In this document: positions 1 to 7,602 of the stretch, one piece after another
How the letters are laid out: each line of letters opens with the position of its first letter
Numbering within the stretch: position 1 is the stretch's first letter
Source of the DNA: Cellulomonas pakistanensis
GTDB taxonomy: Bacteria; Actinomycetota; Actinomycetes; Actinomycetales; Cellulomonadaceae
Assembly: GCF_016862755.1 (NCBI RefSeq)
Contig: NZ_BONO01000036.1
Location: 1 to 32,980, forward strand
DNA: 32,980 nucleotides
Direction: 5' to 3'
Translations under genes and position numbers: made by a program
The notes under the pieces: generated by a model
What the model was told of the DNA's origin: nothing
The model's input: only the letters and a program-made list of their open reading frames with translations
The model's database searches: none

Positions 1-26
1 GCCCGCCGGTGCAGTGACCGGCGGGC
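1..26. terminator. Hairpin at window start, probable terminator
   Basis: A perfect 10-bp inverted repeat (GCCCGCCGGT / ACCGGCGGGC) encloses the 6-nt loop GCAGTG. It lies 78 bp beyond the stop of the minus-strand gene ending at 105. It could terminate that operon or a gene outside the window. There is no T-tract, which is common for actinobacterial terminators. Confidence 0.5.
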
Positions 27-104
27 GTCGTCCCGGATTCATCGTCGGACGGGTGCGGGGAGGCCGCAACAGGGAGCGCTCGGCGCGACGGGCGAGGTCG
101 GGGC

Positions 105-1199
105 CTAGAGGTCCGCCGGGTCCACGAGGAAGCCCGCCATGTCCGCGATCTCGCCGCCGACCTCGGCGTGCACCTCGCGCGCCACGCCCCGGACCACGCT
201 CGCGGCGCGCCCGCGGGCCACGCGGTGCGGCAGCGACGGGCGCTCCGACTCGAGCTGCTCCACGTCGGGCGCCTCCCAGCGCACCCGGTAGGCGACCAGC
301 TCGCCCTGCGCCCAGTCGAGGGCCGCGAGCACCAGGGGCACCTCCGCCTCGGCGGCCACCTCGACGACGACGATGCCGTCCACGCCGAGGTCGATCTGCA
401 GCCCGAACGCCTCGGCGGCGGGCGGGTGCTCGAGCATGTAGGCGTCGAACGCGTCCGCCTCGGCGTGCAGCCGGCGCCGCTCGTCGGGGTCGGCGACGCC
501 GACGCCCGCCCGGTCCCGGGCGGCCAGCGCGGCGCCCGCCTGCTGCGGCGAGGACGCGCGCGGGTCGACGGGTGGCGAGGTGTCGAGCCGGGCGCGGGAC
601 GACACGCGCCGCGCGGCCTCGACGACCACCTCGGGCTCGACCCAGCGGTCGGTGAGGACGGTGAGGTCGAGCGCGGCGTCCATCTCCGGCTCGAGCACCA
701 CGCCGGGCTCGGTGCGGACCGCTCCGCCGAGCCGCCGGGCGGCGGCCACCAGCCACTGCACCACGCGCAGCTCCTCGCGGACCGGCCCGGCCGTGCCGAA
801 CGCGCGGCGCAGCCCGTCCCGGTCGCCGCCGAACGCCCGCTGCTCCTCGCGCTCGCGGGGGCAGTCGACGACCCAGGCGACGCGCGCGTCCGTCGGCAGC
901 CCCCAGCGCGCGACCTGCGCGGGCTCGAGCGCGAAGGGCCCGGTGAGCGTCGACAGCCGGCCGAGGCGCAGGACGCCGGCGGTGGCCTCCGGGACCGTCC
1001 GCGCGGCGCCGGACGCGCGTCGGCCCGACGGGACGCGCGGCGGCCGCTCCCAGCGCGCGCTCGCGAACCGGCTGGACGCCAGAACGTCGACCTCGTCGGG
1101 CGCCACGCCCTCCGGCAGCACCAGCAGGTGCCGGCCGGGCGGCGGCGTGACGCCCGCGGCGCCGGGCGCCTCGGGCAGCGGGGGCAGCGACGCGCTCAC
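105..1199 (-). CDS. Conserved hypothetical protein, 364 aa, downstream of dcd
   Basis: I do not recognise a domain. The frame has strong third-position GC bias over its full length, so it is very likely real. The product is soluble (no signal peptide or membrane segment). It is acidic and arginine-rich, with several short alpha/beta stretches such as LGVDGIVVVEVAAEAEVPLVLAALDWAQGE without its first residues (near residue 280) and a C-terminal stretch ending AGFLVDPADL. The GTG start at 1199 lies 7 nt after the dcd stop codon, with GAGG just upstream, so the two genes are almost certainly co-transcribed. A link to nucleotide metabolism is only suggested by that position. No function is assigned. 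Confidence 0.75.
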   Translation of the reverse strand: MSASLPPLPEAPGAAGVTPPPGRHLLVLPEGVAPDEVDVLASSRFASARWERPPRVPSGRRASGAARTVPEATAGVLRLGRLSTLTGPFALEPAQVARWGLPTDARVAWVVDCPREREEQRAFGGDRDGLRRAFGTAGPVREELRVVQWLVAAARRLGGAVRTEPGVVLEPEMDAALDLTVLTDRWVEPEVVVEAARRVSSRARLDTSPPVDPRASSPQQAGAALAARDRAGVGVADPDERRRLHAEADAFDAYMLEHPPAAEAFGLQIDLGVDGIVVVEVAAEAEVPLVLAALDWAQGELVAYRVRWEAPDVEQLESERPSLPHRVARGRAASVVRGVAREVHAEVGGEIADMAGFLVDPADL

Positions 1200-1206
1200 G
1201 GGCGCC

Positions 1207-1782
1207 TCAGACCTGCGTGCGGTGGAAGTGCTGCCAGGAGCGCGAGGCCGTCGGGCCGCGCTGACCCTGGTACCGGGACCCGCTCGCGCCCGAGCCGTAC
1301 GGGGCGAGGGCCGGCGACGACAGCCGGAAGAAGCACATCTGGCCGATCTTCATGCCCGGCCACAGGGTGATCGGCAGCGTCGCGACGTTCGACAGCTCCA
1401 GGGTCACGTGCCCGGAGAAGCCCGGGTCGATGAACCCGGCCGTCGAGTGCGTGAGCAGGCCGAGCCGGCCGAGCGAGGACTTGCCCTCCAGCCGCGCCGC
1501 GATGTCGTCCGGCAGCGTCACCTGCTCGAACGTCGACCCCAGCACGAACTCCCCCGGGTGCAGGACGAACGGCTCGTCGCCCTCGACCTCGACCAGGCGG
1601 GTGAGGTCGGGCTGGTCCTGCGCCGGGTCGATGACCGCGTACTTGTGGTTGTCGAACAGCCGGAAGAACCGGTCGAGGCGCACGTCGACGCTCGACGGCT
1701 GCACCATCGCGGGGTCGTACGGGTCGAGGACCACCCGGCGGGCGTCGAGCTCGGCGGTGATGTCGCGGTCGGAGAGCAGCAC
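1207..1782 (-). CDS. dcd: dCTP deaminase (probably dUMP-forming)
   Basis: Dcd deaminates dCTP. In many actinobacteria the enzyme also releases pyrophosphate to give dUMP, the thymidylate precursor, so the dUMP-forming type is likely here by family knowledge. The 191-aa product has the expected family length. It opens with [20 protein letters not shown], then [18 protein letters not shown], and carries the active-site block [20 protein letters not shown] followed by [15 protein letters not shown]. That block holds the family's Ser, Arg and Glu catalytic residues. The open frame extends upstream to 1863, but that extension does not resemble the family. The GTG at 1782 gives the canonical N terminus and lies 6 nt after a TACCGT hexamer (1794-1789), suggesting a leaderless transcript. 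It heads an operon with the gene at 105-1199. Confidence 0.96.
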   Translation of the reverse strand: MLLSDRDITAELDARRVVLDPYDPAMVQPSSVDVRLDRFFRLFDNHKYAVIDPAQDQPDLTRLVEVEGDEPFVLHPGEFVLGSTFEQVTLPDDIAARLEGKSSLGRLGLLTHSTAGFIDPGFSGHVTLELSNVATLPITLWPGMKIGQMCFFRLSSPALAPYGSGASGSRYQGQRGPTASRSWQHFHRTQV

Positions 1783-1788
1783 GGGACC

Positions 1789-1794
1789 ACGGTA
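1789..1794 (-). promoter_or_regulatory. -10 element of dcd (leaderless promoter)
   Basis: TACCGT on the minus strand is followed by 6 nt and then the dcd GTG. No Shine-Dalgarno sequence is present, so transcription probably begins at or next to the start codon. No convincing -35 was found. Confidence 0.45.
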
Positions 1795-1835
1795 CCGGGG
1801 CGGGCGAGGGCTCCGACTCGTCCACGTGGCGGGGC

Positions 1836-1899
1836 CGAGACCCACTGGTCCGGCCGAGACCACCCCTCGCGGGCGTGGGTCTCGACCGGATCAGTGGGT
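1836..1899. repeat. Large imperfect inverted repeat between dcd and cellobiose phosphorylase
   Basis: The 22-nt arms 1840-1861 and 1878-1899 are complementary at 20 of 22 positions, separated by a 16-nt loop. An alternative nested pairing also exists: CGAGACCCAC (1836-1845) with GTGGGTCTCG (1875-1884) is perfect over 10 bp. Each arm contains a GAGACC motif twice or its complement. It sits between two divergent genes, so it is not a simple terminator. It resembles a REP/MITE-like intergenic repeat. Confidence 0.6.
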
Positions 1900-2001
1900 G
1901 TCGTCGCGCATCCCGGGACCGTAGGCGCCCGTCGCGCACCCCCCGTGGGACCTCCGCTCCACCCGGGACCACGGGCTGCCGGAAGCGTTTCGACCGTGCG
2001 C

Positions 2002-2007
2002 TACGCT
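2002..2007 (+). promoter_or_regulatory. Candidate -10 of the cellobiose phosphorylase promoter
   Basis: TACGCT lies 18 nt before the CebR-like operator. This would put the transcription start near 2014 and the operator at about +12 to +25, a position suited to repression. No good -35 hexamer is visible at 17 bp. Confidence 0.4.
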
Positions 2008-2024
2008 GACCGACGCACGCCGCG

Positions 2025-2038
2025 TGGGAGCGCTCCCG
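2025..2038 (+). promoter_or_regulatory. CebR/CelR-type LacI-family operator
   Basis: TGGGAGCGCTCCCG matches the actinobacterial cellobiose-repressor operator TGGGAGCGCTCCCA at 13 of 14 positions and is palindromic apart from the last base. It lies 35 bp before the cellobiose phosphorylase start. By family knowledge, cellobiose or cello-oligosaccharides release the repressor. No LacI-family gene lies in this window, so the regulator would act in trans. Confidence 0.85.
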
Positions 2039-2072
2039 CAGCGGCCACCACCGACGACCGGAAGGCGCGACG

Positions 2073-4565
2073 ATGCGGTACGGCCACTTCGACGACGAGG
2101 CACGCGAGTACGTCATCACGACGCCGCGCACCCCGTACCCGTGGATCAACTACCTGGGGTCGGAGGAGTTCTTCTCCCTGCTCTCCCACACCGGCGGCGG
2201 CTACTCCTTCTACCGCGACGCGAAGATGCGCCGGCTCACGCGCTACCGGTACAACAACATCCCCGCCGACGAGGGCGGCCGGTACTTCTACGTGCACGAC
2301 GGCGGCGACGTGTGGACGCCGGGCTGGCTGCCGGTCAAGGCCGAGCTCGACCACTACGAGGCCCGGCACGGCCTGGGCTACTCGCGCATCACCGGCGAGC
2401 GCGGCGGTCTCCGGGTGGAGACCCTGTTCTTCGTGCCGCTCGGCGAGACCGCCGAGGTCCAGCACGTCACGCTGACCAACACCTCGGACGCCGAGAAGAC
2501 GGTGTCGCTGTTCTCGTTCGTCGAGTTCTGCCTGTGGAACGCCCAGGACGACCAGACGAACTACCAGCGGAACCTGTCGCTGGCCGAGGTCGAGGTCGAG
2601 CTGGACGGCCCGCACGGCTCCGCGATCTTCCACAAGACCGAGTACCGCGAGCGCCGCGACCACTACGCCGTCTACGGCGTGAACACGCGGGCCGCGGGCT
2701 TCGACACCGACCGCGACGCGTTCGTCGGGCCGTACAACGGGCTCGGCGAGGCGGACGTGCCGCGCGCCGGCCGGGCCACCGGCTCGGTCGCCTCCGGCTG
2801 GTACCCGATCGGCTCGCACCAGGTCGAGGTCACGCTGGCCCCGGGCGAGAGCCGGTCGCTGACCTACGTCCTCGGGTACGTGGAGAACCCGCACGACGAG
2901 AAGTGGGCGCCCGCCGACGAGGCCGCCGGCATCCCCGCGCTGCAGCGCGTCAACCGCGAGCGCGCGCACGCCCTGCTGTCCCGGTTCGCGACGACGGAGC
3001 AGACGCTCGCCGAGTTCGAGGCGCTGCGCGCGTCGTGGACCGACCTGCTGTCCACGTACTCGGTCCGCAGCACGGACGAGAAGCTCGACCGGATGGTCAA
3101 CATCTGGAACCAGTACCAGTGCATGGTCACGTTCAACATGTCGCGGTCGGCCTCGTACTTCGAGACCGGCATCGGCCGCGGCATGGGGTTCCGCGACTCC
3201 AACCAGGACCTGCTCGGGTTCGTGCACCTGGTCCCGGAGCGCGCGCGGGAGCGGATCGTCGACATCGCGTCGACCCAGCTCCCCGACGGCTCGGCGTACC
3301 ACCAGTACCAGCCGCTGACGAAGCGCGGGAACGACGACATCGGCTCGGGCTTCAACGACGACCCGCTGTGGCTGATCCTCGGCGTCGCGGCGTACGTCAA
3401 GGAGACCGGCGACTGGGGGATCCTCGACGAGCCGGTGCCGTTCGACAACGAGCCCGGCTCCGAGGTCCCGCTGTTCGAGCACCTGACCCGGTCGTTCGAG
3501 TTCACGATCGCGAACCGCGGCCCGCACGGCCTGCCGCTGATCGGCCGCGCCGACTGGAACGACTGCCTCAACCTCAACTGCTTCTCGACCACGCCCGGCG
3601 AGTCGTTCCAGACGACCGAGAACCAGGCCGGCGGCGTCGCGGAGTCGGTCTTCATCGCCGCGATGTTCGTGCACATCGGCCCGGAGTACGCCGAGCTGGC
3701 CGAGCGCCGCGGTCTGGCCGACGTCGCCGCCCGCGCGCGCACCGAGATCGACGCCATGCGCGCCGCCGTGCTCGAGCACGGCTGGGACGGCGAGTGGTTC
3801 CTGCGGGCGTACGACTTCGACGGCAACCCGGTCGGGACCGACGCGGAGCCGGAGGGCAAGATCTGGATCGAGCCGCAGGGCTTCGCGGTGATGGCCGGCA
3901 TCGGCGTCGACCCCGAGGACCCCGCCGACCCCGCCTCCCCGGCGGTCCGGGCGCTCGACTCGGTGCGCGAGCACCTGGCGACGCCGCACGGCATGGTCCT
4001 GCAGCACCCCGCCTACACGAGCTACCAGATCGAGCTCGGCGAGGTCTCGACCTACCCGCCCGGCTACAAGGAGAACGGCGGCATCTTCTGCCACAACAAC
4101 CCGTGGGTGATCATCGGCGAGACGGTCCTCGGCCGCGGCGAGCGGGCGTTCGACTACTACCGCCGGATCACGCCCGCCTACCGCGAGGACATCTCCGAGG
4201 TGCACCGGCTCGAGCCGTACGTGTACGCGCAGATGATCGCCGGCAAGGAGGCCGTGCGGCACGGCGAGGCCAAGAACTCCTGGCTCACCGGCACCGCGGC
4301 GTGGAACTTCGTGGCCGTCTCGCAGTACCTGCTCGGTGTGCGGCCGGAGCACGACGGCCTGGTCGTCGACCCGCAGATCGGGCCGGACGTGCCGTCGTTC
4401 GCCGTCACCCGGGTCGCCCGCGGCGCCCGGTACGAGATCACCGTGACCAACGCCGGGGCGCCGGGGGCGCGCGGGCGGCTGGTCGTGGACGGGGTGCCGG
4501 TCGAAGGGTCGACCGTGCCGTACGCGCCCGCGGGCTCGACCGTGCGAGTGGAGGTCACCGTCTGA
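2073..4565 (+). CDS. cbp: Cellobiose phosphorylase (GH94)
   Basis: This cytoplasmic enzyme reversibly phosphorolyses cellobiose to glucose 1-phosphate and glucose, saving one ATP compared with hydrolysis. The 830-aa length fits Cellulomonas cellobiose phosphorylases (about 822 aa). The N-terminal beta-sandwich (about 1-300) starts [20 protein letters not shown] and is followed by an alpha-helical linker and an (alpha/alpha)6 barrel. The barrel carries [12 protein letters not shown], where the second Asp (residue 497) is the expected catalytic acid. [14 protein letters not shown] and the segment around [13 protein letters not shown] are phosphate- and substrate-site blocks of GH94. The specificity call rests on overall resemblance, so another beta-1,4 disaccharide phosphorylase is a minor alternative. 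The RBS GGAAGG lies 7 nt before the ATG. It is monocistronic, with a CebR-like operator upstream and a strong terminator downstream. Confidence 0.96.
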   Translation: MRYGHFDDEAREYVITTPRTPYPWINYLGSEEFFSLLSHTGGGYSFYRDAKMRRLTRYRYNNIPADEGGRYFYVHDGGDVWTPGWLPVKAELDHYEARHGLGYSRITGERGGLRVETLFFVPLGETAEVQHVTLTNTSDAEKTVSLFSFVEFCLWNAQDDQTNYQRNLSLAEVEVELDGPHGSAIFHKTEYRERRDHYAVYGVNTRAAGFDTDRDAFVGPYNGLGEADVPRAGRATGSVASGWYPIGSHQVEVTLAPGESRSLTYVLGYVENPHDEKWAPADEAAGIPALQRVNRERAHALLSRFATTEQTLAEFEALRASWTDLLSTYSVRSTDEKLDRMVNIWNQYQCMVTFNMSRSASYFETGIGRGMGFRDSNQDLLGFVHLVPERARERIVDIASTQLPDGSAYHQYQPLTKRGNDDIGSGFNDDPLWLILGVAAYVKETGDWGILDEPVPFDNEPGSEVPLFEHLTRSFEFTIANRGPHGLPLIGRADWNDCLNLNCFSTTPGESFQTTENQAGGVAESVFIAAMFVHIGPEYAELAERRGLADVAARARTEIDAMRAAVLEHGWDGEWFLRAYDFDGNPVGTDAEPEGKIWIEPQGFAVMAGIGVDPEDPADPASPAVRALDSVREHLATPHGMVLQHPAYTSYQIELGEVSTYPPGYKENGGIFCHNNPWVIIGETVLGRGERAFDYYRRITPAYREDISEVHRLEPYVYAQMIAGKEAVRHGEAKNSWLTGTAAWNFVAVSQYLLGVRPEHDGLVVDPQIGPDVPSFAVTRVARGARYEITVTNAGAPGARGRLVVDGVPVEGSTVPYAPAGSTVRVEVTV

Positions 4566-4580
4566 CGACGCGTGACGCGC

Positions 4581-4614
4581 GCTCCGGGCGCCTGCGTACG
4601 CGGGCGTCCGGAGC
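4581..4614 (+). terminator. Terminator of cellobiose phosphorylase
   Basis: GCTCCGG (4581-4587) pairs with CCGGAGC (4608-4614). After one mismatch, CGCCTGCG pairs with CGCGGGCG with one G-T wobble, leaving only TA at the tip. The stem begins 15 nt after the stop codon. Confidence 0.8.
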
Positions 4615-4617
4615 CGC

Positions 4618-4623
4618 TATGCT
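4618..4623 (+). promoter_or_regulatory. Candidate -10 of the tRNA-Gly promoter
   Basis: TATGCT lies 63 bp before the mature tRNA 5' end. It is the best -10-like sequence between the upstream terminator and the tRNA. No clear -35 is visible, and that position overlaps the terminator stem. Confidence 0.4.
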
Positions 4624-4686
4624 GGACGCGCGTTCCCCTCGCGGGGGCGTGACGACCGGCCGGGGCCAGCAGCCCGGGACGGTCGC

Positions 4687-4757
4687 GCGGGTGTAGTTCA
4701 ATGGTAGAACTTCAGCTTCCCAAGCTGATAGCGCGGGTTCGATTCCCGTCACCCGCT
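4687..4757 (+). tRNA. tRNA-Gly (anticodon CCC)
   Basis: A 71-nt cloverleaf. The acceptor stem is GCGGGTG/CACCCGC with discriminator T. The D arm is GTTC/GAAC. The anticodon stem TCAGC/GCTGA closes the loop TTCCCAA, giving anticodon CCC, which reads GGG. The T arm has loop TTCGATT. CCA is not encoded. It stands alone, with its own terminator directly downstream. Confidence 0.95.
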
Positions 4758-4767
4758 CTCTCCCGAC

Positions 4768-4798
4768 AGGCCAGGCCGGCACCCGCCGCGCCTGGCCT
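4768..4798 (+). terminator. Terminator of tRNA-Gly
   Basis: A perfect 9-bp stem, AGGCCAGGC (4768-4776) with GCCTGGCCT (4790-4798), with a 13-nt loop. It begins 11 nt after the tRNA and is followed by TCGTCGTT. Confidence 0.75.
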
Positions 4799-4948
4799 TC
4801 GTCGTTCCCGGGCCGCGCGGTGCCCCGCGCGACCACTCAGCCGACGTGTGGGCTACCCCGCGCTCGGCAGTGATTCCCCCTACTCAGTCGCCGGGACCCC
4901 TCCGCACCACCGCCTACCTTCCAGAGCCAGCGCCGACGGAAGGACCGC

Positions 4949-5626
4949 ATGAAGCACCAGATCTCGCGCATCGACCTGCGGCTCCCTCCGCGGTGGTGCG
5001 GCTGGCGCCCCGGCGACGCGCCCCGGGTGGCCCAGCGGTTCGCCACCGACCTCACGAGCGGTCCCGTCGCCGCCGCCCGGCTGCGCTCCGCGATCGAGGC
5101 GGTCGACCGCGCCGTCGTGGGGCACCACTCGCGGCACGTCCGCGCCGGCGCCTGGGTGCCGGAGCCGTCGGGCGACGTCGTGGCCGGGCTGGCCTGCGAG
5201 CTGCTCGCCGAGGTCCCCGACGGGCCCGGCGCCGCGGCGTCGTACCTGCACCGGGTGCGCCGCAAGATCTACCGGTCCCGGACCCAGACGACCCGGTACG
5301 CGTACCACGCGACGTCGCTGCGGGAGGTGCCCGCGGGGGACGCGGTCGTGACGCTGCGCAGCCACGGGGTGCTGCGGCACGAGGTCATCTGGACCGTCCT
5401 CCCGCCCGGCTCGGCGGAGGCGGTCGAGCTGCGGTTCGACACCCGGTCCAGCGAGCGGTACCAGGACCTCATCACGCACGCGGAGACGATCGCGCACGGG
5501 CTCCAGGTCGTCCTCGCGGCGCCGCGGCCCAGCACCGTCCTGCCCGGGGCGCCCCGGCCCCCGGCGCCCCGGCCCGCGCCGGCCCCGTCACCGCCCGGCG
5601 GCGCCGTCCCCGCCACCGCGCCCTGA
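4949..5626 (+). CDS. Hypothetical protein, 225 aa, with Pro/Ala-rich C-terminal tail
   Basis: No family is recognised. Residues 1-190 look like a folded soluble domain (MKHQISRIDLRLPPRWCGW at the start, VRRKIYRSRTQTTRYAYHA in the middle, VELRFDTRSSERYQDLI near 165). Residues 190-225 are a low-complexity Pro/Ala tail. There is no signal peptide. The ATG follows GGAAGGA at 7 nt, and TACCTT at 4915-4920 is a possible -10. Its last 39 bp overlap the 3' end of the convergent Lrp-type gene, and both overlapping ends encode low-complexity tails. The central region could belong to a nucleic-acid-associated or regulatory fold, but nothing shows this directly. Confidence 0.75.
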   Translation: MKHQISRIDLRLPPRWCGWRPGDAPRVAQRFATDLTSGPVAAARLRSAIEAVDRAVVGHHSRHVRAGAWVPEPSGDVVAGLACELLAEVPDGPGAAASYLHRVRRKIYRSRTQTTRYAYHATSLREVPAGDAVVTLRSHGVLRHEVIWTVLPPGSAEAVELRFDTRSSERYQDLITHAETIAHGLQVVLAAPRPSTVLPGAPRPPAPRPAPAPSPPGGAVPATAP

Positions 5627-6130
5627 CCGGCCCGGCGCCGGGCGCGCGGCCGCCTGCCGGCCGGGCGCGGGCGCCGGGTCGACCCGGCGCCGGCGCAGGT
5701 GCTCGAACACGACCGACGTCCGGACGTCGACGACCTCCGGTCGCTCGGTGAGCCGGTCGATGACGAAGGCGTAGAGCGCCTCGTTGTCCGGCACCGCCAC
5801 GTGCACCAGGAAGTCCTCGGTGCCGGTGGTGACGAACACGCCCAGCGTCTCGGGCAGCCCCACCACCCACGCGCGGAAGTTCTCGATGTTGCGCCGGGTC
5901 GGCGGCCGGATCCGGACCGCGACGAGCGCCTGCACCGGGCGGCCGATCGCCGCCAGGTCGACGTCCAGGGTCGCGCCCCGGATGACGCCGCGCTCCCGCA
6001 GCGACCGGGTCCGGTCCAGCGCGGTGGTGGGCGCGACGCCCACCGCGGCCGCGACGTCGCGGTTGGTGCGCCGTGCGTCGACCTGCAGCTCCCGCAGGAT
6101 CGCCGTGTCGAGTGCGTCGAGATCGGCCAT
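5588..6130 (-). CDS. Lrp/AsnC-family transcriptional regulator
   Basis: A DNA-binding regulator that usually senses an amino acid or related small molecule. The N-terminal winged helix-turn-helix (about 1-60) reads LDTAILRELQVDARRTNRDV, then AVGVAPTTALDRTRSLRERG. The RAM effector/oligomerisation domain (about 65-145) contains ALVAVRIRP and the typical TGTEDFLVHVAVPD. At 180 aa it is longer than the usual 150 because of an Arg/Ala/Gly-rich tail that overlaps the convergent gene. The ATG at 6130 is 6 nt after TATGGT, suggesting a leaderless transcript. A perfect palindrome at 6143-6159 sits just upstream. It is divergent from a DUF2000 gene, which is its most likely target. Confidence 0.93.
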   Translation of the reverse strand: MADLDALDTAILRELQVDARRTNRDVAAAVGVAPTTALDRTRSLRERGVIRGATLDVDLAAIGRPVQALVAVRIRPPTRRNIENFRAWVVGLPETLGVFVTTGTEDFLVHVAVPDNEALYAFVIDRLTERPEVVDVRTSVVFEHLRRRRVDPAPAPGRQAAARPAPGRSGRGGGDGAAGR

Positions 6131-6136
6131 CCGGCC

Positions 6137-6142
6137 ACCATA
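6137..6142 (-). promoter_or_regulatory. -10 of the Lrp-type regulator (leaderless)
   Basis: TATGGT on the minus strand ends 6 nt before the ATG at 6130. No Shine-Dalgarno sequence is present. Confidence 0.5.
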
Positions 6143-6159
6143 TCCGTACGAGGTACGGA
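6143..6159. promoter_or_regulatory. Palindromic operator in the lrp-DUF2000 intergenic region
   Basis: TCCGTAC-GAG-GTACGGA is a perfect 7-bp inverted repeat with a 3-nt spacer. It lies directly upstream of the -10 of the regulator and just upstream of the divergent promoter. Lrp/AsnC proteins commonly bind such sites for autoregulation and control of the divergent neighbour. Confidence 0.65.
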
Positions 6160-6164
6160 GGCGA

Positions 6165-6193
6165 TGGACCGCGGACGTACGCCTGCCTAACGT
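6165..6193 (+). promoter_or_regulatory. Promoter of the DUF2000 gene
   Basis: TGGACC (6165-6170), a 17-bp spacer and TAACGT (6188-6193) form a plausible housekeeping-sigma promoter. It would give a 5' leader of about 60 nt. Confidence 0.5.
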
Positions 6194-6259
6194 CTCTCCC
6201 GGTCGCCGCACGACGGCCGGAGCCGGACGCCGGCTCCTCCTGCGCCCGAGAGGTTCCCC

Positions 6260-6793
6260 GTGCCCGCCTTCCCCGCCGCCCCGGTCGCGCCCGACGCGAC
6301 CACCACCGCCACGCCCGTCTCGGCGCCGTCCCCCGCGATCGGCTTCGACCCCGAGGAGATCCGCCTGGACGAGCCGACGCGCTCGGCCCGGCTCAAGTGG
6401 GTCGTCGTCGTCGACGAGACGCTCCCGCCCGGCCGCGCGGCGAACGCCGTCGCGTGCGTCACCGCGGCGACCACGTCCGGCGTCGCCGGCCTGCTCGGCC
6501 CCGCCACCACCGACGCCGACGGTGACGCGCACACCGGCCTGCCGTGGATCGGCTGCACCGTGCTGGGCGCGCCACGCGACGTCCTGGCGGCGCTCCGCGC
6601 GCGGGCCGCCGCCAGCCCCGGCATGCACGTGGCCGACATGCCCGCGGTCGCGCAGGAGATCCGGGTGTACACCGAGTACGTCGACGCGATGGCCGGCCGG
6701 CCCGGGGACGCCCTCGACTACCTCGCGGTGAGCCTCGTGGGGCCGAAGAACCGGGTCGACCGGCTCGTCGGCAAGCTCCGCCTGCTCGCCTGA
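6260..6793 (+). CDS. DUF2000 family protein (PTH2-like fold)
   Basis: The 177-aa product has a disordered Pro/Ala/Thr-rich first 35 residues and then a DUF2000 domain: RLKWVVVVDETLPPGRAANA, then GVAGLLGPATTDADGDAHTG and GLPWIGCTVLG, ending LDYLAVSLVGPKNRVDRLVG. The family is structurally related to archaeal-type peptidyl-tRNA hydrolase 2, but its substrate is unknown, and peptidyl-tRNA hydrolysis should not be assumed. The GTG at 6260 follows GAGAGG at 6 nt. Pairing of a DUF2000 gene with a divergent Lrp/AsnC regulator suggests a role linked to amino acids, which is an inference from context. Confidence 0.9.
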   Translation: MPAFPAAPVAPDATTTATPVSAPSPAIGFDPEEIRLDEPTRSARLKWVVVVDETLPPGRAANAVACVTAATTSGVAGLLGPATTDADGDAHTGLPWIGCTVLGAPRDVLAALRARAAASPGMHVADMPAVAQEIRVYTEYVDAMAGRPGDALDYLAVSLVGPKNRVDRLVGKLRLLA

Positions 6794-7043
6794 GGGGGGC
6801 GGCGCGGCCGTGTCCACCGGCGGGCACCCCCGTCCACCGCGCGTCAACACGGCGTCCACAGGTCAGCTCGCCGGACCCCGCGTGATCCCCACCCTTCTGC
6901 ACAGCGTGGGGACAACTCCTGTGGATACAGGCGGACATATCCCCCGGGAGGGTGGACCGCGCACGCCGTTGCCCACAGAGAGCTGTGGACAAGTGTGTCG
7001 CTCTGTGGGTAACCACCGGCTCGCCCTGCGTCCGGGGACGGAG

Positions 7044-7078
7044 AAGGGCCCCTCGGAGTAAGCGTCCGAGGGGCCCTT
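7044..7078. terminator. 14-bp hairpin, first copy of a repeated hairpin
   Basis: AAGGGCCCCTCGGA (7044-7057) pairs perfectly with 7065-7078 around loop GTAAGCG. The inner 27 nt are identical to the hairpin at 7603-7635. As a minus-strand terminator it would end a transcript from the promoter at 7378-7407. On the plus strand the nearest gene ends 250 bp upstream. Confidence 0.7.
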
Positions 7079-7371
7079 CCCGATCGTCGTCCCGGCGCGC
7101 CCGACGCGTCGGGGGCCGGCCGCCGCCCATGACGGTGCGGCTCCGCCCCGGCACCCGGCGGCGACCTCGGGGGGCGCTGCCGCGGGCAGGGCGGCGACGA
7201 TCCGACCCTCGGGGTCCTTACGAGCCGCTGCGTCGTCATCCGCAGGTCGCCCGGGTCGCCCCGGACGACGTGGTCCGTCGTTCTCCCTCCGGTCCCGACC
7301 CCGCCGGCTCCGCACCGCCGGGCTCCCGTCGAGAGAGGCCTGGCGGTGACGGTACGTCCGTCGAGGTCGTT
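7044..7371 (-). ncRNA. Possible minus-strand small RNA (unassigned)
   Basis: This is a prediction from signals alone. A promoter-like pair (TTGCAG, 18 bp, TAGAAC; 7407-7378) faces leftward and a strong hairpin ends the stretch 300 nt later. The intervening GC-rich sequence has no good start codon with a ribosome binding site and no consistent codon bias. I compared it by eye with tmRNA (tag peptide codons), RNase P RNA and 6C RNA and found no match. It could equally be untranscribed replication-control DNA. Confidence 0.25.
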
Positions 7372-7377
7372 GCAGAT

Positions 7378-7407
7378 GTTCTAGACCCGGCCCGACGAGA
7401 CCTGCAA
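7378..7407 (-). promoter_or_regulatory. Promoter-like element in the gene-free region
   Basis: TTGCAG (7407-7402) and TAGAAC (7383-7378) are spaced 18 bp apart on the minus strand, in a small AT-richer island. This orientation points to the hairpin at 7044-7078. Confidence 0.35.
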
Positions 7408-7602
7408 GAGCCTGGGGTCGGTCAATTCCCGTCCACCGCTCGGTGCACATGTTGTCCACAGCGTCACCTGCGTGATCACGCGGAGTTCACAGGGTTGTGC
7501 ACAGAATCTGTGGATGACGGCGCGCCTTGCGGCGCGCCGGGCGACCGGGCGGCGCGCCTCCGCCGAGTCTCTCGGGCCCGCCCGTAGCGTCGCCCCCGGG
7601 CC

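Noticed and set aside
2001..4352. Long open frame antisense to cellobiose phosphorylase
   Set aside because: Low-complexity antisense product. The plus-strand GH94 protein is unequivocal.
5588..6859. Extended start of the Lrp regulator to 6859
   Set aside because: The extension would run antisense through the DUF2000 gene. The family N terminus begins at 6130.
7044..7371. tmRNA, RNase P RNA or 6C RNA
   Set aside because: No tag-peptide codons, no T-arm-like 3' end, no GAGGAAAGTCC block, and no pair of C-rich hairpin loops were found.
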